Both the position numbers and the translations under genes were made by a program. The notes under the pieces are model-generated. The model was not told the origin of the DNA, did no database searches, and saw nothing but the letters and a program-made list of their open reading frames with translations. From Paenibacillus sp. FSL R7-0204 (GTDB taxonomy: Bacteria; Bacillota; Bacilli; Paenibacillales; Paenibacillaceae), in contig NZ_JBBOCA010000001.1 in the NCBI RefSeq assembly GCF_038002225.1, positions 5,642,001-5,706,000 on the forward strand: a stretch of DNA of 64,000 nt, read 5' to 3'. Positions 36,814-45,431 of this stretch are shown one piece after another. Within the stretch, counting starts at the first letter, position 1. Every line of letters starts with the position of its first letter.

Positions 36814-36964
36814 ATCTAACTTACACTCTCCTGTTCAACTTATGATTAGTAGTGCCATTCTGACTTCCAAGTTCACGTACCTATTACTTTCTTCGGCACT
36901 AATCAACTATTTCGTTACTAAAATGTCGAATCCTGCTGAAAAAAATAAAAAATGATGTCAACTT

Positions 36965-37429
36965 TTAGAAAAGTTGTGGGAAATCCAGTTGCCGAAGCGC
37001 TTCATAGACCACAATCGCTGCTGAATTAGACAAATTAAGCGATCTGACCGCCTCACTCATCGGCATCCGCATCGCCGTTTCCTGACCAGCCTCCAGGATC
37101 TCTGCCGGCAAGCCCTTGGTTTCTTTCCCGAACACAAAGAAGTCACCATCCCGGAAGGCGAAGTCGCTATAGCGCTTCTTGGCCTTGGTGGTCGCGTAGA
37201 AGAACCGCCCTTCCTGATACTTCTCCAATACTTCACTGAAGGAATTATGATATTCAATATTCACTGCATGCCAATAATCGAGTCCGGCACGCTTCAGCGT
37301 AGCATCGTCTGTGCGGAAGCCCAGCGGGTGTACGAGGTGGAGATGAGTACCTGTCGCCGCACAGGTACGGGCGATATTGCCGGTATTCGCCGGAATTTCC
37401 GGCTCCACCAGCACAATGTGTAATGCCAT
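36965..37429 (-). CDS. trmL: tRNA (cytidine(34)-2'-O)-methyltransferase
   Basis: The 154-residue protein is a minimal SPOUT methyltransferase: HIVLVEPEIPANTGNIARTC, HLVHPLGFRTDDATLKRAGL, FVFGKETKGLPAEIL and the knot-forming MPMSEAVRSLNLSNSAAIVV. TrmL methylates the wobble ribose of tRNA-Leu isoacceptors using SAM. The length fits the family. It is followed by no obvious partner and lies downstream of serC on the same strand. Confidence 0.93.
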   Translation of the reverse strand: MALHIVLVEPEIPANTGNIARTCAATGTHLHLVHPLGFRTDDATLKRAGLDYWHAVNIEYHNSFSEVLEKYQEGRFFYATTKAKKRYSDFAFRDGDFFVFGKETKGLPAEILEAGQETAMRMPMSEAVRSLNLSNSAAIVVYEALRQLDFPQLF

Positions 37430-37565
37430 AAGCGGATGCTTCCTCTCTGTAGGGTCTTAAGGACTGCGGCGGAGTAAGTACCCGCAGCGCCTCCTTGGCC
37501 CTGTGATGTATTCTTGCTGCTGTTTGCAGGTACAGGCCGGGATCAATGATCCTGGCTATGGGCAA

Positions 37566-37595
37566 GAAGAAACCTTCCGCTGCAAAGCGGAAGGT
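37566..37595 (-). terminator. Terminator after serC
   Basis: ACCTTCCGCT pairs with AGCGGAAGGT on a four-base loop, followed on the minus strand by TTCTTCTT. Confidence 0.75.
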
Positions 37596-37611
37596 CAGGA
37601 ACGTTCTTTCA

Positions 37612-38700
37612 TTACCCTTGAGTTTGCCGGAAATGCTTCATGAAATCAGCCAGCGCCTTAACGCTCTCATGTGGGACGGCATTGTAGATTGAAGCCCGTA
37701 AGCCGCCTACGCTGCGGTGTCCCTTGAGGCCGACAAAGCCTTCCGCTTCGGAAGCTTTGATGAACTGCTTCTCCAGCTCCTCCGATTGCATCCGGAACGT
37801 TACATTCATGATGGAACGGCTGCCTTCTTCCGCAACTCCGCGGTAGAAGCCGTCGCTGCCGTCGATATAATCATACAGGAGACCTGCTTTGTCACGGTTC
37901 TTGGCTTCAGTGCCGGCAAGCCCGCCCTGTTCCTCAATCCATTTTAACACTTCGTTAACCATATATACAGAGAAGGATGGCGGCGTATTGTAGAGTGAGT
38001 TGTTCTTGTAATGAGTATCATACCGCAGAATCGTCGGAATATTCGCCGGAGAACTTGCGATCAGCTCTTCCTTGGCAATCACTACGGTGACGCCCGACGG
38101 TCCGAGATTCTTCTGCGCACCGGCATAGATCAGGCCGAATTGGTTCACATCGAAGTCGCGGCTCAGAATATCACTGGACATATCGGCAACCAGCGGAATG
38201 TTACCGGCATCAGGATACTGTGCATACTGCGTACCTTCAATCGTCTCATTCGAGGTGACATGCAGGTAAGCCGCATTGTCCGCAGCCTTGATGCTGCTAA
38301 GCTCGGGAATAGCAAGGAATTTCTTATCTGCCGAGGATGCGGCTACATGCCCGCCGCCTGTCAGCTTGGCTTCCTTCAGGGCTTTGTCCGCCCAGCTTCC
38401 TGTCATGACATAGCTGCCGACCTGGCCTTCACCGATAAGGTTCATCGGAACCATGGCGAACTGTGTGCTTGCTCCGCCCTGGATGAACAATACCTTGTAG
38501 CCCTGCGGATTGCCGAGGAGCGAAAGCAGGCGTTCCTGAGCTTCATTATGCACGGATTCGTATATCGCCCCACGGTGCGACATCTCCATAATGGACATTC
38601 CGCTCTCCCGGAATTCAACGAACTCCGCCTGTGCACGTTCCAATACTGCCAGCGGCAATGCTGCCGGACCGGCATTAAAATTGTATGCTCTCTTGCTCAA
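37612..38700 (-). CDS. serC: Phosphoserine aminotransferase
   Basis: Translation most likely starts at TTG 38700 (reading SKRAYNFNAGPAALPLAVLE), preceded by GGGTGGGAG; the open frame extends to 38772 but without homology. The 362-residue protein shows FIQGGASTQFAMVPMNL, the PLP lysine Lys197 in YAGAQKNLGPSGV and EGFVGLKGHRSVGGLRASIY at the end. It converts 3-phosphohydroxypyruvate to phosphoserine in serine and vitamin B6 biosynthesis. It is a single gene with its own terminator. Confidence 0.95.
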   Translation of the reverse strand: MSKRAYNFNAGPAALPLAVLERAQAEFVEFRESGMSIMEMSHRGAIYESVHNEAQERLLSLLGNPQGYKVLFIQGGASTQFAMVPMNLIGEGQVGSYVMTGSWADKALKEAKLTGGGHVAASSADKKFLAIPELSSIKAADNAAYLHVTSNETIEGTQYAQYPDAGNIPLVADMSSDILSRDFDVNQFGLIYAGAQKNLGPSGVTVVIAKEELIASSPANIPTILRYDTHYKNNSLYNTPPSFSVYMVNEVLKWIEEQGGLAGTEAKNRDKAGLLYDYIDGSDGFYRGVAEEGSRSIMNVTFRMQSEELEKQFIKASEAEGFVGLKGHRSVGGLRASIYNAVPHESVKALADFMKHFRQTQG

Positions 38701-38809
38701 AATAACTCCCACCCTTTCTCTCCTATGAATATGGATATCGCTATGATAGCAGATAACGATAAACACCAGCAAGTATAATTATTCACATAAGAGGTAAGCT
38801 AGACCGCAT

Positions 38810-39694
38810 TCAGGAGGCCGAAAACAGATAGCTGCGGCTCCACCCCTTGCTGTGACGCGGTAAAATAGTGATGTCAGCAAAAACTTCGGGTGAAATCACA
38901 TGCTTGTCTCCCCACAGTGCAATCCGCTCAGCAGCAAAATCTCCGCTCTCTCTGATGCTCGCTCCAGTAGGTTTATGGATCAGCTCCCAGTAGTAATCCG
39001 CCTCCGCCTGCTCCCAACCTTCGAGTCTGCAATAGAATTGGCGGTCCGTTTCCCCGGCCCATGTCAGGCTATTCCCGTCTATGCTGAGCAGATTCTCCGT
39101 ATACGCTGATTCCGGGTCCACGATCTGCGGCATTCCCGGCAGCCTAAGCTCATAATCTGTCCCTACGAGTGCTTGATCAATGCCGACAAAATTATGAATA
39201 TACTCTTCAATCCGCAGCGCTTCCGTCCCTGTATTCTCTACCCTGTAAGAAATGTCCAGCCGGTTTCCTTCCAGCTTCAGCGTCTTGACCAGCCGCATGC
39301 TGTAGCCCCGGCATTCCAGCGGCTGCACAGTGTATGTAACCGAGTCTCCGCTCCACTCTTCAGTGACCGGGAATGGTTTTAGCGGATACTCCCCTACGAA
39401 TGAATAAGGCTCATCGCTCTGCTTCTGCAGCAGCCCAATACCGAATTTGGGGAACCATTCCCCAGGAGCAGCATCTTCATAACCAATTGCCCGGGAAATG
39501 CCAAACTCATTGCAGAGGCCCACCCCTCCCGTACCCTGTCCGGGCACCAGACTTTCCGGAACGCAAAAGGTATGCCCGCCCTGCTCCAGCTTCACGCCTG
39601 TAATAAATCCTGTCCAGTCAAAACGGGTGCCTCCATAGGCTCCCACATCAGCAATCTCTACCGTCAGTACTCCATTGGATAGTATACGTGTCAT
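38810..39694 (-). CDS. Aldose 1-epimerase/mutarotase-like protein
   Basis: The start is ATG 39694 with GGAAAGAG upstream; the frame could extend to 39817 without supporting features. The 294-residue protein has a galactose-mutarotase-like beta-sandwich pattern (YTVQPLECRGYSMRLVKTLK, RLDISYRVENTGTEALRIEE, YIHNFVGID). His in YIHNF may be the catalytic acid. The GH94 phosphorylase gene lies upstream on the same strand, so it may interconvert anomers of sugars or sugar phosphates in that pathway. Confidence 0.75.
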   Translation of the reverse strand: MTRILSNGVLTVEIADVGAYGGTRFDWTGFITGVKLEQGGHTFCVPESLVPGQGTGGVGLCNEFGISRAIGYEDAAPGEWFPKFGIGLLQKQSDEPYSFVGEYPLKPFPVTEEWSGDSVTYTVQPLECRGYSMRLVKTLKLEGNRLDISYRVENTGTEALRIEEYIHNFVGIDQALVGTDYELRLPGMPQIVDPESAYTENLLSIDGNSLTWAGETDRQFYCRLEGWEQAEADYYWELIHKPTGASIRESGDFAAERIALWGDKHVISPEVFADITILPRHSKGWSRSYLFSAS

Positions 39695-40010
39695 TGATCT
39701 CTTTCCTTTCTGCCCTGGTTGGACGCAGCACATCCTATCATAGCATTTCCAGGTCCATTTTATATAAGACGCTCTTAAATTTTGAACTTGAAGCTTCATC
39801 GTCACTGCGGTGAACATTTGACTTCCAGCCGCTGTTGTCCCTAGATTTCATAATTTTGAACCGCTGCTAGCGGTAGAAATCCAGTGACTGCTGCGGCTTC
39901 CGAAGCGAGCTTTCCTGCGGAAAGCTTTCAGGCGGACGCTACCGCTCCTACAGTTCCAAATTTCCCCTCCGTTTCTTTTGCTTTTTGTTTATTTCTTTAG
40001 TGCTTCTCAT
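39695..40010. other. Gene-free stretch with palindromic element
   Basis: No gene is seen. AGCGGTAG (39869-39876) and CTACCGCT (39939-39946) form inverted ends around 62 bases holding further inverted sequence (CTTTCCTGCGGAAAG). This looks like a small structured intergenic repeat. Confidence 0.5.
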
Positions 40011-40047
40011 AAAAACGCCTGCTCTGCGAGGACCGGCAGAGCAGGCG
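40011..40047 (-). terminator. Terminator after the GH94 gene
   Basis: CGCCTGCTCTGC pairs perfectly with GCAGAGCAGGCG around an eight-base loop, followed by five T on the minus strand. Confidence 0.9.
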
Positions 40048-40068
40048 ATAGAGCTCAGCAGCTCCGGC

Positions 40069-42825
40069 TTAGGCCAGTTCTACCTCCAGCAGATGAATTT
40101 CTCCTTCAGGCAGGTCTGTCAGCTGACTGCGCGGGATCACAGCACCCTCTGAGACGCGCTGAAGCGTTACCTCAGCCCCGTTCAAGCGAACTGCGAGTAT
40201 TTGGTACTCTCCGTACTCCGTGCTTCCAGAAGCCGTATAGACGACTTTCAGCTCACGTCCGGCAAAGATAGTTTTGATAGAGGCGCTTTTATCGCCGTCA
40301 AACTGTTCATTCACCAGCTTCGGCTGCAGCAGCAGATCGCCGAGCTTGCCTTTGACGCCAAACACTTCAGTCACCATCGTCAGGAGCAGCCAGCTTGCTG
40401 AGCCAGTCAGATACGTGTACATTCCTCTACCCTGCTCATTGATATATTCCGGGATTCCGGGATACATCCGGCTGACCTCGAAGTTTGCACTCAGGTTATA
40501 CAGTGAATCCAGCACCTTGCGGCCCTCTTTGACGTATCCGCGTTTATACAGCGCATTGCCGTACATAACGGTCATGTGGCTGAACATCGCTCCGTTCTCC
40601 TTGTGTCCGAAGGCGAAGCCGAACGCCCGGCCCAGATTCTGCTGAATGCCGCCGAAGTTGCTGTTCAGACGGTAGCCGATTTTCTCATCGTACAGATTGC
40701 GCTCTACCGCAGAGATAATCGCAGGAATCTGCTCTGGAGCCGCCGCGTGGCCGAGGAGAGGGAAGACCTGTCCGGTAAGCGTCATCCGTGTGCTATCAGC
40801 CCATTCCCCTTCTACACGTTCACCGTCATTATTATAATAACCGTTGAACCAGCCGTCGCCATGTCTGCTCTCTACCCATTCATTGCGGCGCAGGTGATCG
40901 AAGATCCATTCCGCCTTACGGGTGAGATCTGCTGCAACCTCTTCAAGCTTCAGAACAGCTCTTCCCCCGCTTACCTTATTCGGTGCTGCAGCATAGAAGC
41001 GGCTGAGCAGCTCATGCTTGGCTGTAACCGATTCATAATCGACAGCTTGGCCGAGCGAGTCAAGCAGCAGCACCATCTCTTCTGCCAGCTCCAGTGTATC
41101 TCCGCCAGTCCGTTCCTTCAGGGTAATCAGCAGCTTGGACAGATCCAGCAGGTTGCTGGCATAGAAGGCTGTGAAAGTGACACTTTCGCCCCGCTGCGCT
41201 GCCATATCGAGGCCATCGTTCCAGTCCGCTCCTTCCAGCAGGATGTTGTTATGCTCACCCACATTGAAGAAAGGAACCAGATTCTGCAGCAGGATATGCT
41301 CCAGAATAGTACCTGTATAGACTTCGCCCGCATTCGTCCGCAGACTGCTTCCTGCACCCGGCTCCCAGGAGGTATCGCGGTCCTTACAGCGGTTCATGAA
41401 GGTATCACGGAAGTAGGTCTGTTCCTGCAGCAGGAAGTCCAGATCCCCGCTCTGATCCAGGTATAGCATGGTGGTCAGGAACGGCCACGCTCCATGGTCC
41501 ATCCAGACCCGGGGAATATTGTTGCGGTCGGCAATGAATTCGCCCGGCTGCTGCCCGATGATCGTCGCATTGCTGCCGTCAATTCGCACTCCGGCATAGT
41601 TGTTCAGCAGCAGGCTGCGTACATCCGCAGGCTCCATAATCAATAGAGCCAGGCAATCCTGCCAGAGATCGCGCCAGCCGCGTCCCCCTCTGCCATAATC
41701 GTGGTAAGGAAGGAACGAGTTGCCGTATAGTCTGCGCAGCACCGGCTGGAGCGTGACCCATTTCATCCATTCGTCAGCGGCATGATCTCCGGTATGGAAT
41801 TCTACCGTATTGACTTTATCCGCCCAGAAGCGCTTATTCTCTTCAAGCAACGCGTCAAAAGCCGCAGCCGAGCCATATTTGGCCATCAGCGCCTGCACAT
41901 CGATTCTATCATTGTCAATCGCCATGACTACGACATAAGAATGACTCTGACCCGGCTCCAGAGTGATCGCAGCGAACCGCAATCCACCCAGCGCCTCATA
42001 ACCTTCCCAAGGCACTCCGCCATCTTCCCCAATCGGCGGCGCCAGATTGTTCACAACCGCTTCCGGCCAGTCCAGACTACCGCCCTCACCAATGAATTCT
42101 TCCTGCACCGGGAATAATCCGGTTGGCAGCGCTCCGCCCTCATCAGCCCCGAATACCCCGTACGAAGTATGATTCACCCGGTGTCCGCGTTCGTCGAAGG
42201 ACAGGGCAGGCTGCACCTCTACACCATAAGCCGAAGTATTGACCCGGTTCAGCAGCGAGGTGACATGCCGGTGATCGCGCAGATCATCCGCAGAACGCGC
42301 ATACAGTGGAATAGCCGCAGTAGGTGTCAGCGTAAGCGCCTCTGTACCGCTGTTTGTAAGTACCACCTTCATCAGCTCAACCTTGTCATTGCCGCAGGGT
42401 ACGAAGCTTGTGATCTCCGCTCTCAGCCCCAGCTCCTTACTCTCCCGCGTCACCCGATGCCACAGAAGTCCTGCCTCCAGCAAGGATTCATCTGCCGCTT
42501 CGCTATAGAATTCCGCATTCTGCCGTGCAGAATTGCCCGCAGCCGACCAGGCGCCCTTGCCTTCAATGTATATCCAGAAATTGCGCGAGGCGCGGGAATT
42601 ATGCAGATCCTCCACCGAGACGGGCGGTGTCAGAAAGGTATTATGGCCCGAAGTGGCCTGACCATGCAGCTTAGGGCTGACCGAGGACATCATGCCTCCT
42701 TCATTAACTAGCGGAAAATATAAAAAGCTGCTCCGGTCCGGCTGCTCCAGCCGAAAGTCCCCGTTATTCCCGGTGAAGCTCCAGCCTGTTCTTGTCACCT
42801 TTGATTGATCCTTCAATACATTCAT
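40069..42825 (-). CDS. GH94 family glycoside phosphorylase
   Basis: The 918-residue protein matches inverting cellobiose/cellodextrin-type phosphorylases: N-terminal beta-sandwich (GNNGDFRLEQPDRSSFLYFP), then an (alpha/alpha)6 barrel with YHDYGRGGRGWRDLWQDCL and the acid-catalyst segment LLEGADWNDGLD near residue 530. It cleaves a beta-glucosidic disaccharide with phosphate to give glucose 1-phosphate. The length is above cellobiose phosphorylase and near laminaribiose/cellodextrin phosphorylases, so beta-1,3 or longer substrates are possible. A LacI-type palindrome lies 170 bp upstream. No signal peptide is seen, so it acts in the cytoplasm. Confidence 0.85.
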   Translation of the reverse strand: MNVLKDQSKVTRTGWSFTGNNGDFRLEQPDRSSFLYFPLVNEGGMMSSVSPKLHGQATSGHNTFLTPPVSVEDLHNSRASRNFWIYIEGKGAWSAAGNSARQNAEFYSEAADESLLEAGLLWHRVTRESKELGLRAEITSFVPCGNDKVELMKVVLTNSGTEALTLTPTAAIPLYARSADDLRDHRHVTSLLNRVNTSAYGVEVQPALSFDERGHRVNHTSYGVFGADEGGALPTGLFPVQEEFIGEGGSLDWPEAVVNNLAPPIGEDGGVPWEGYEALGGLRFAAITLEPGQSHSYVVVMAIDNDRIDVQALMAKYGSAAAFDALLEENKRFWADKVNTVEFHTGDHAADEWMKWVTLQPVLRRLYGNSFLPYHDYGRGGRGWRDLWQDCLALLIMEPADVRSLLLNNYAGVRIDGSNATIIGQQPGEFIADRNNIPRVWMDHGAWPFLTTMLYLDQSGDLDFLLQEQTYFRDTFMNRCKDRDTSWEPGAGSSLRTNAGEVYTGTILEHILLQNLVPFFNVGEHNNILLEGADWNDGLDMAAQRGESVTFTAFYASNLLDLSKLLITLKERTGGDTLELAEEMVLLLDSLGQAVDYESVTAKHELLSRFYAAAPNKVSGGRAVLKLEEVAADLTRKAEWIFDHLRRNEWVESRHGDGWFNGYYNNDGERVEGEWADSTRMTLTGQVFPLLGHAAAPEQIPAIISAVERNLYDEKIGYRLNSNFGGIQQNLGRAFGFAFGHKENGAMFSHMTVMYGNALYKRGYVKEGRKVLDSLYNLSANFEVSRMYPGIPEYINEQGRGMYTYLTGSASWLLLTMVTEVFGVKGKLGDLLLQPKLVNEQFDGDKSASIKTIFAGRELKVVYTASGSTEYGEYQILAVRLNGAEVTLQRVSEGAVIPRSQLTDLPEGEIHLLEVELA

Positions 42826-42870
42826 CCTCCCTGTTCCCTAACAGTAAATATCTTCTTGTTTGCGATGACC

Positions 42871-42966
42871 ACATTAATTGCATAACCACATAGTTGAGTA
42901 ACACATTAATTGCATAACCACATAGTCGAGTAACACATAATTGCATAACCACATTGTTGCATTAAC
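42871..42966. repeat. Three tandem 32-bp repeats
   Basis: Copies at 42871-42902, 42903-42934 and 42935-42966 share ATTAATTGCATAACCACATA; the first two differ at one base, the third has a few changes. They lie in the GH94 upstream region. Confidence 0.85.
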
Positions 42967-42994
42967 ACTTAATCGCAAAGCCCGGTACCGCTTT

Positions 42995-43010
42995 CCGAAA
43001 TCGGTTTCGG
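42995..43010. promoter_or_regulatory. LacI/GalR-type operator upstream of the GH94 gene
   Basis: CCGAAATCGGTTTCGG is a palindrome (CCGAAA..TTTCGG) with the central CG typical for LacI-family sites. No LacI gene is in the window; a distant regulator or CcpA would have to bind. Confidence 0.5.
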
Positions 43011-43239
43011 TTTCATTATCACACCGTTAATTCCCTTTGTAAAGCCTTATTTGTGACTTATGAGCAGAGATTAATGTGCACAATTAATACTCCAAAACTC
43101 AGATCACTACATATAATTGTAATTTTATTGCATTAATACTATTTTAGTAACGAAACTTAACGAAACCGCAATATTAAGCTATTTACGACAAATGAGAACA
43201 GGGCTCCACATCTGCGAATTAGCACACATCTTCCCCGAA
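43011..43239. other. AT-rich intergenic stretch
   Basis: Between the operator-like palindrome and the repeat arrays I see no gene and no structure that I can support. Confidence 0.4.
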
Positions 43240-43370
43240 TTAAGGTGCACTAGTGCTCCCTATTTGGCTCATTTGCCCACTTTTGCCGGATTCAGGTGCA
43301 CTTGTGCCCCTCATTTGGCTCATTTGCCCACTTTTGCCGGATTCAGGTGCACTTGTGCTCTTCATTATTA
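43222..43370. repeat. 51-bp-period array C
   Basis: Two near-identical units (ATTTGGCTC at 43262 and 43313, 51 bp apart) and one partial diverged unit before them. The minus-strand translation is MRGTSAPESGKSGQMSQ. Confidence 0.8.
43240..43365 (-). CDS. Possible 41-aa micro-ORF of 17-residue repeats
   Basis: An ATG (43365) with GAGGGAGAG upstream opens a 41-residue frame made of two and a half units STSAPESGKSGQMSQ(M/I). It is formed by 51-bp DNA repeats (array C). Whether it is translated is unknown; it could be only a by-product of the repeat. Confidence 0.3.
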   Translation of the reverse strand: MKSTSAPESGKSGQMSQMRGTSAPESGKSGQMSQIGSTSAP

Positions 43371-43383
43371 CTCTCCCTCAGCT

Positions 43384-43578
43384 TTAATCATCAGCAGCAC
43401 CAACAGAGGGAATTATCCCTTTCATTTTAGCTTCCAGCCAACTTTTCGCTGAATCTGAGGGATTTATCCCTTTCATTTCACTCATTTGCCAACTTCCAGC
43501 TAATTCTGAGGGATTTATCCCCTTCATCTCACCTTCCAGCCAACTCCCCGCTAAATCAGAGGGATTTATCCCTTTCAC
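43384..43578 (-). CDS. Possible 64-aa micro-ORF of 17-residue repeats
   Basis: A GTG (43578) opens a 64-residue frame of four units such as MKGINPSELAGSWQMSE. It lies on the same strand as glnA but after its terminator. A weak GAGGTG site precedes the start. It resembles the unit of array C (M-x-G-...-Q-M-S), so both arrays probably share an origin. Expression is not supported by anything else. Confidence 0.3.
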   Translation of the reverse strand: MKGINPSDLAGSWLEGEMKGINPSELAGSWQMSEMKGINPSDSAKSWLEAKMKGIIPSVGAADD

Positions 43579-43580
43579 CT
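43400..43580. repeat. 51-bp-period array D
   Basis: GAGGGA(A/T)TTATCCC occurs at 43406, 43457, 43508 and 43559, exactly 51 bp apart. Each unit includes the small palindrome AGGGATTTATCCCT. Confidence 0.85.
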
Positions 43581-43644
43581 TCCACCATTCACCTCACCCT
43601 CCATTGCGCTCAGCCGCCACCGAAGTTTGTTTACACGATAAATA

Positions 43645-43680
43645 CAAAAGGCCCCCGGAATCAAAAGATTCCAGGGGCCT
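43645..43680 (-). terminator. Terminator after glnA
   Basis: AGGCCCCTGGAATC pairs with GATTCCGGGGGCCT around a TTTT loop, followed by TTTTG on the minus strand. Confidence 0.85.
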
Positions 43681-43724
43681 CTCTATGCAGCTATAGCTAT
43701 TTTCACATTAGCTTATACTATCTC

Positions 43725-45149
43725 TTATACGTCGAAGTACAAGGAGTACTCATGCGGATGAACGCGGATAGCAACGGCTTGAGCTTCGGAACGCTTCAGT
43801 GCGATATAGTTATCGATGAAGTCCTTAGTGAATACGCCGCCCTCAGTCAGGAATTCGAAGTCAGCCTCCAGTGCATCCAGAGCTTCGTCCAGGGAACCCG
43901 GAACGCTGCGGATCTTCTCTTTGTCTGCATCAGACAATTCGTAGATGTTCTTGTCCAGCGGACCGTAGCCCATTTCTTCAGGGTTGATCTTCTTCTTGAT
44001 TCCGTCCAGACCAGCCATCAGCATAGCGGAGAAGGCCAGGTAAGGGTTAGCAGTGGAGTCCGGTGTACGGAATTCGATGCGACAGCCCTTAGGTGTCACA
44101 GCAGCAACCGGGATACGGACAGCAGCGGAACGGTTACCCTTGGAGTAGACCAGGTTGACCGGCGCTTCATAGCCAGGAACCAGACGTTTGAACGAGTTGG
44201 TGCTTGGGTTCGTCAGCGCGATCAATGCAGGAGCATGATACAGGATACCGCCGATGTAGTGCAGCGCCATTTCACTCAGGTTGGCATATGCACCTTTTTC
44301 GTAGAACAATGGAGCATCGCCATTGAAAATCGATTGGTGAACGTGCATTCCGCTACCGTTATCGCCGAACAGCGGTTTTGGCATGAAGGTTGCTACCTTG
44401 CCGTATTGACGTGCAGTATTTTGCACAATGTATTTGTAAGTGAGGAGATTATCAGCTGTTTTCTTCAGGGTGTCGAAACGGAAGTTGATTTCCGCTTGGC
44501 CTGCTGTTGCTACTTCATGGTGATGACGCTCGATTTCGAGGCCGGCTTCACCAAGCAAACGGCACATTTCACTGCGGATATCCTGCTGGGAATCCACTGG
44601 AGCTACAGGCACGTATCCGCCCTTCACGCCAACCTTGAATGCCATGTTGCCGCCTTCTTCCTTGCGGCCAGTGTTCCATGCTGCTTCCTCGGAATCTACG
44701 TAGAAGGAAGAAGTATTCATTCCGCTCTCGTAACGTACATCGTCGAAGATGAAGAATTCGGATTCAGGTGCGAAGAATGCTGCTGTACCTACACCGCTGG
44801 ATTGCAGGAATTCTTCAGCCTTCACTGCGATACCGCGCGGGTCGCGCTCATAACGTTCGCCATCAGGTGTGAAAATGTCGCACATAATGTTCAGTGTCGG
44901 GTGAGCAGTGAACGGGTCAATGTAAGTAGTGCTTGGATCAGGCATCATTACCATATCCGACTCTTCAATCCCCCGGAAGCCTGTAATGGAAGAACCATCG
45001 AATGCTACTCCATTTACAAATGTTTCTTCTTCAACTGCGGATGCTGGCAAAGAGATGTGGTGAGCACGTCCACCCAAATCTACAAACCGGAAATCCACCC
45101 ACTCGATATTGTTTTCCTTGATCGTCTGCAATACTTTTTCAACCGACAT
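43725..45149 (-). CDS. glnA: Glutamine synthetase, type I (beta-like)
   Basis: The 474-residue protein has the GS motifs FDGSSITGFRGIEESDMVMM, FAPESEFFIFD, NGSGMHVHQSIFNGD, KRLVPGYEAPVNLVYSKGNR and the Glu flap. It contains the extra segment (about 145-175, SSFYVDSEEAAWNTGRKEEG) and ends with DKNIYELSDADKEKIRSVPG, aligned with the adenylylation-site Tyr of GSI-beta, whereas Bacillus GlnA is the shorter alpha form. It condenses glutamate and ammonia with ATP. It is monocistronic, with no glnR gene adjacent. A GlnR/TnrA-like box lies about 140 bases upstream. Confidence 0.95.
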   Translation of the reverse strand: MSVEKVLQTIKENNIEWVDFRFVDLGGRAHHISLPASAVEEETFVNGVAFDGSSITGFRGIEESDMVMMPDPSTTYIDPFTAHPTLNIMCDIFTPDGERYERDPRGIAVKAEEFLQSSGVGTAAFFAPESEFFIFDDVRYESGMNTSSFYVDSEEAAWNTGRKEEGGNMAFKVGVKGGYVPVAPVDSQQDIRSEMCRLLGEAGLEIERHHHEVATAGQAEINFRFDTLKKTADNLLTYKYIVQNTARQYGKVATFMPKPLFGDNGSGMHVHQSIFNGDAPLFYEKGAYANLSEMALHYIGGILYHAPALIALTNPSTNSFKRLVPGYEAPVNLVYSKGNRSAAVRIPVAAVTPKGCRIEFRTPDSTANPYLAFSAMLMAGLDGIKKKINPEEMGYGPLDKNIYELSDADKEKIRSVPGSLDEALDALEADFEFLTEGGVFTKDFIDNYIALKRSEAQAVAIRVHPHEYSLYFDV

Positions 45150-45286
45150 GCTTAATTCCTCCCCAGATTCCGAACATTAGGCCGCTCATCGTATCAAATG
45201 TTCTTGTTTTTATTTTTTTGCTGTCGTCATTATAAATCGCATACCTAACATCGTCAATGCTTATGTCAGGTATTTCTTGCGACAAT

Positions 45287-45303
45287 GTAAGATATTCTGA
45301 CGC
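45287..45303. promoter_or_regulatory. GlnR/TnrA-like box upstream of glnA
   Basis: TGTAAGATATTCTGACG fits TGTNA-N7-TNACA with one mismatch at the end. Position in the glnA promoter region makes nitrogen control plausible, but a single near-match can arise by chance. Confidence 0.4.
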
Positions 45304-45360
45304 TTTGGTGAAAATACCAAATTCATCCGGATTCCATGTCACCTTTGTCCCGTAGGCAGT

Positions 45361-45408
45361 AAAAACAGCCCTCATCCCCCAGCCTGAAGCGGGAGAAGAG
45401 AGCTGTTC
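45361..45408 (-). terminator. Terminator after the DAHP synthase gene
   Basis: AACAGCTCTC pairs with GAGGGCTGTT around a long inner region, followed by TTTT on the minus strand. Confidence 0.65.
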
Positions 45409-45431
45409 AATAGTCAATTACAGGTTGAACA

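Noticed and set aside
36902..36964. Possible leader for abrB or trmL region
   Set aside because: AT-rich but without clear hairpin or motif.
42764..42952. 62-aa frame over the 32-bp repeats
   Set aside because: It is just the translated repeat plus the GH94 start region, with no ribosome site of its own.
43752..45155. 467-aa plus-strand frame opposite glnA
   Set aside because: It is exactly antisense to a conserved gene, Cys/His-rich without motifs, an effect of codon use on the other strand.
45139..45417. 92-aa minus-strand frame between glnA and the DAHP synthase gene
   Set aside because: It runs across the DAHP synthase terminator and into the glnA start, has no recognisable domain and leaves no room for the glnA promoter.
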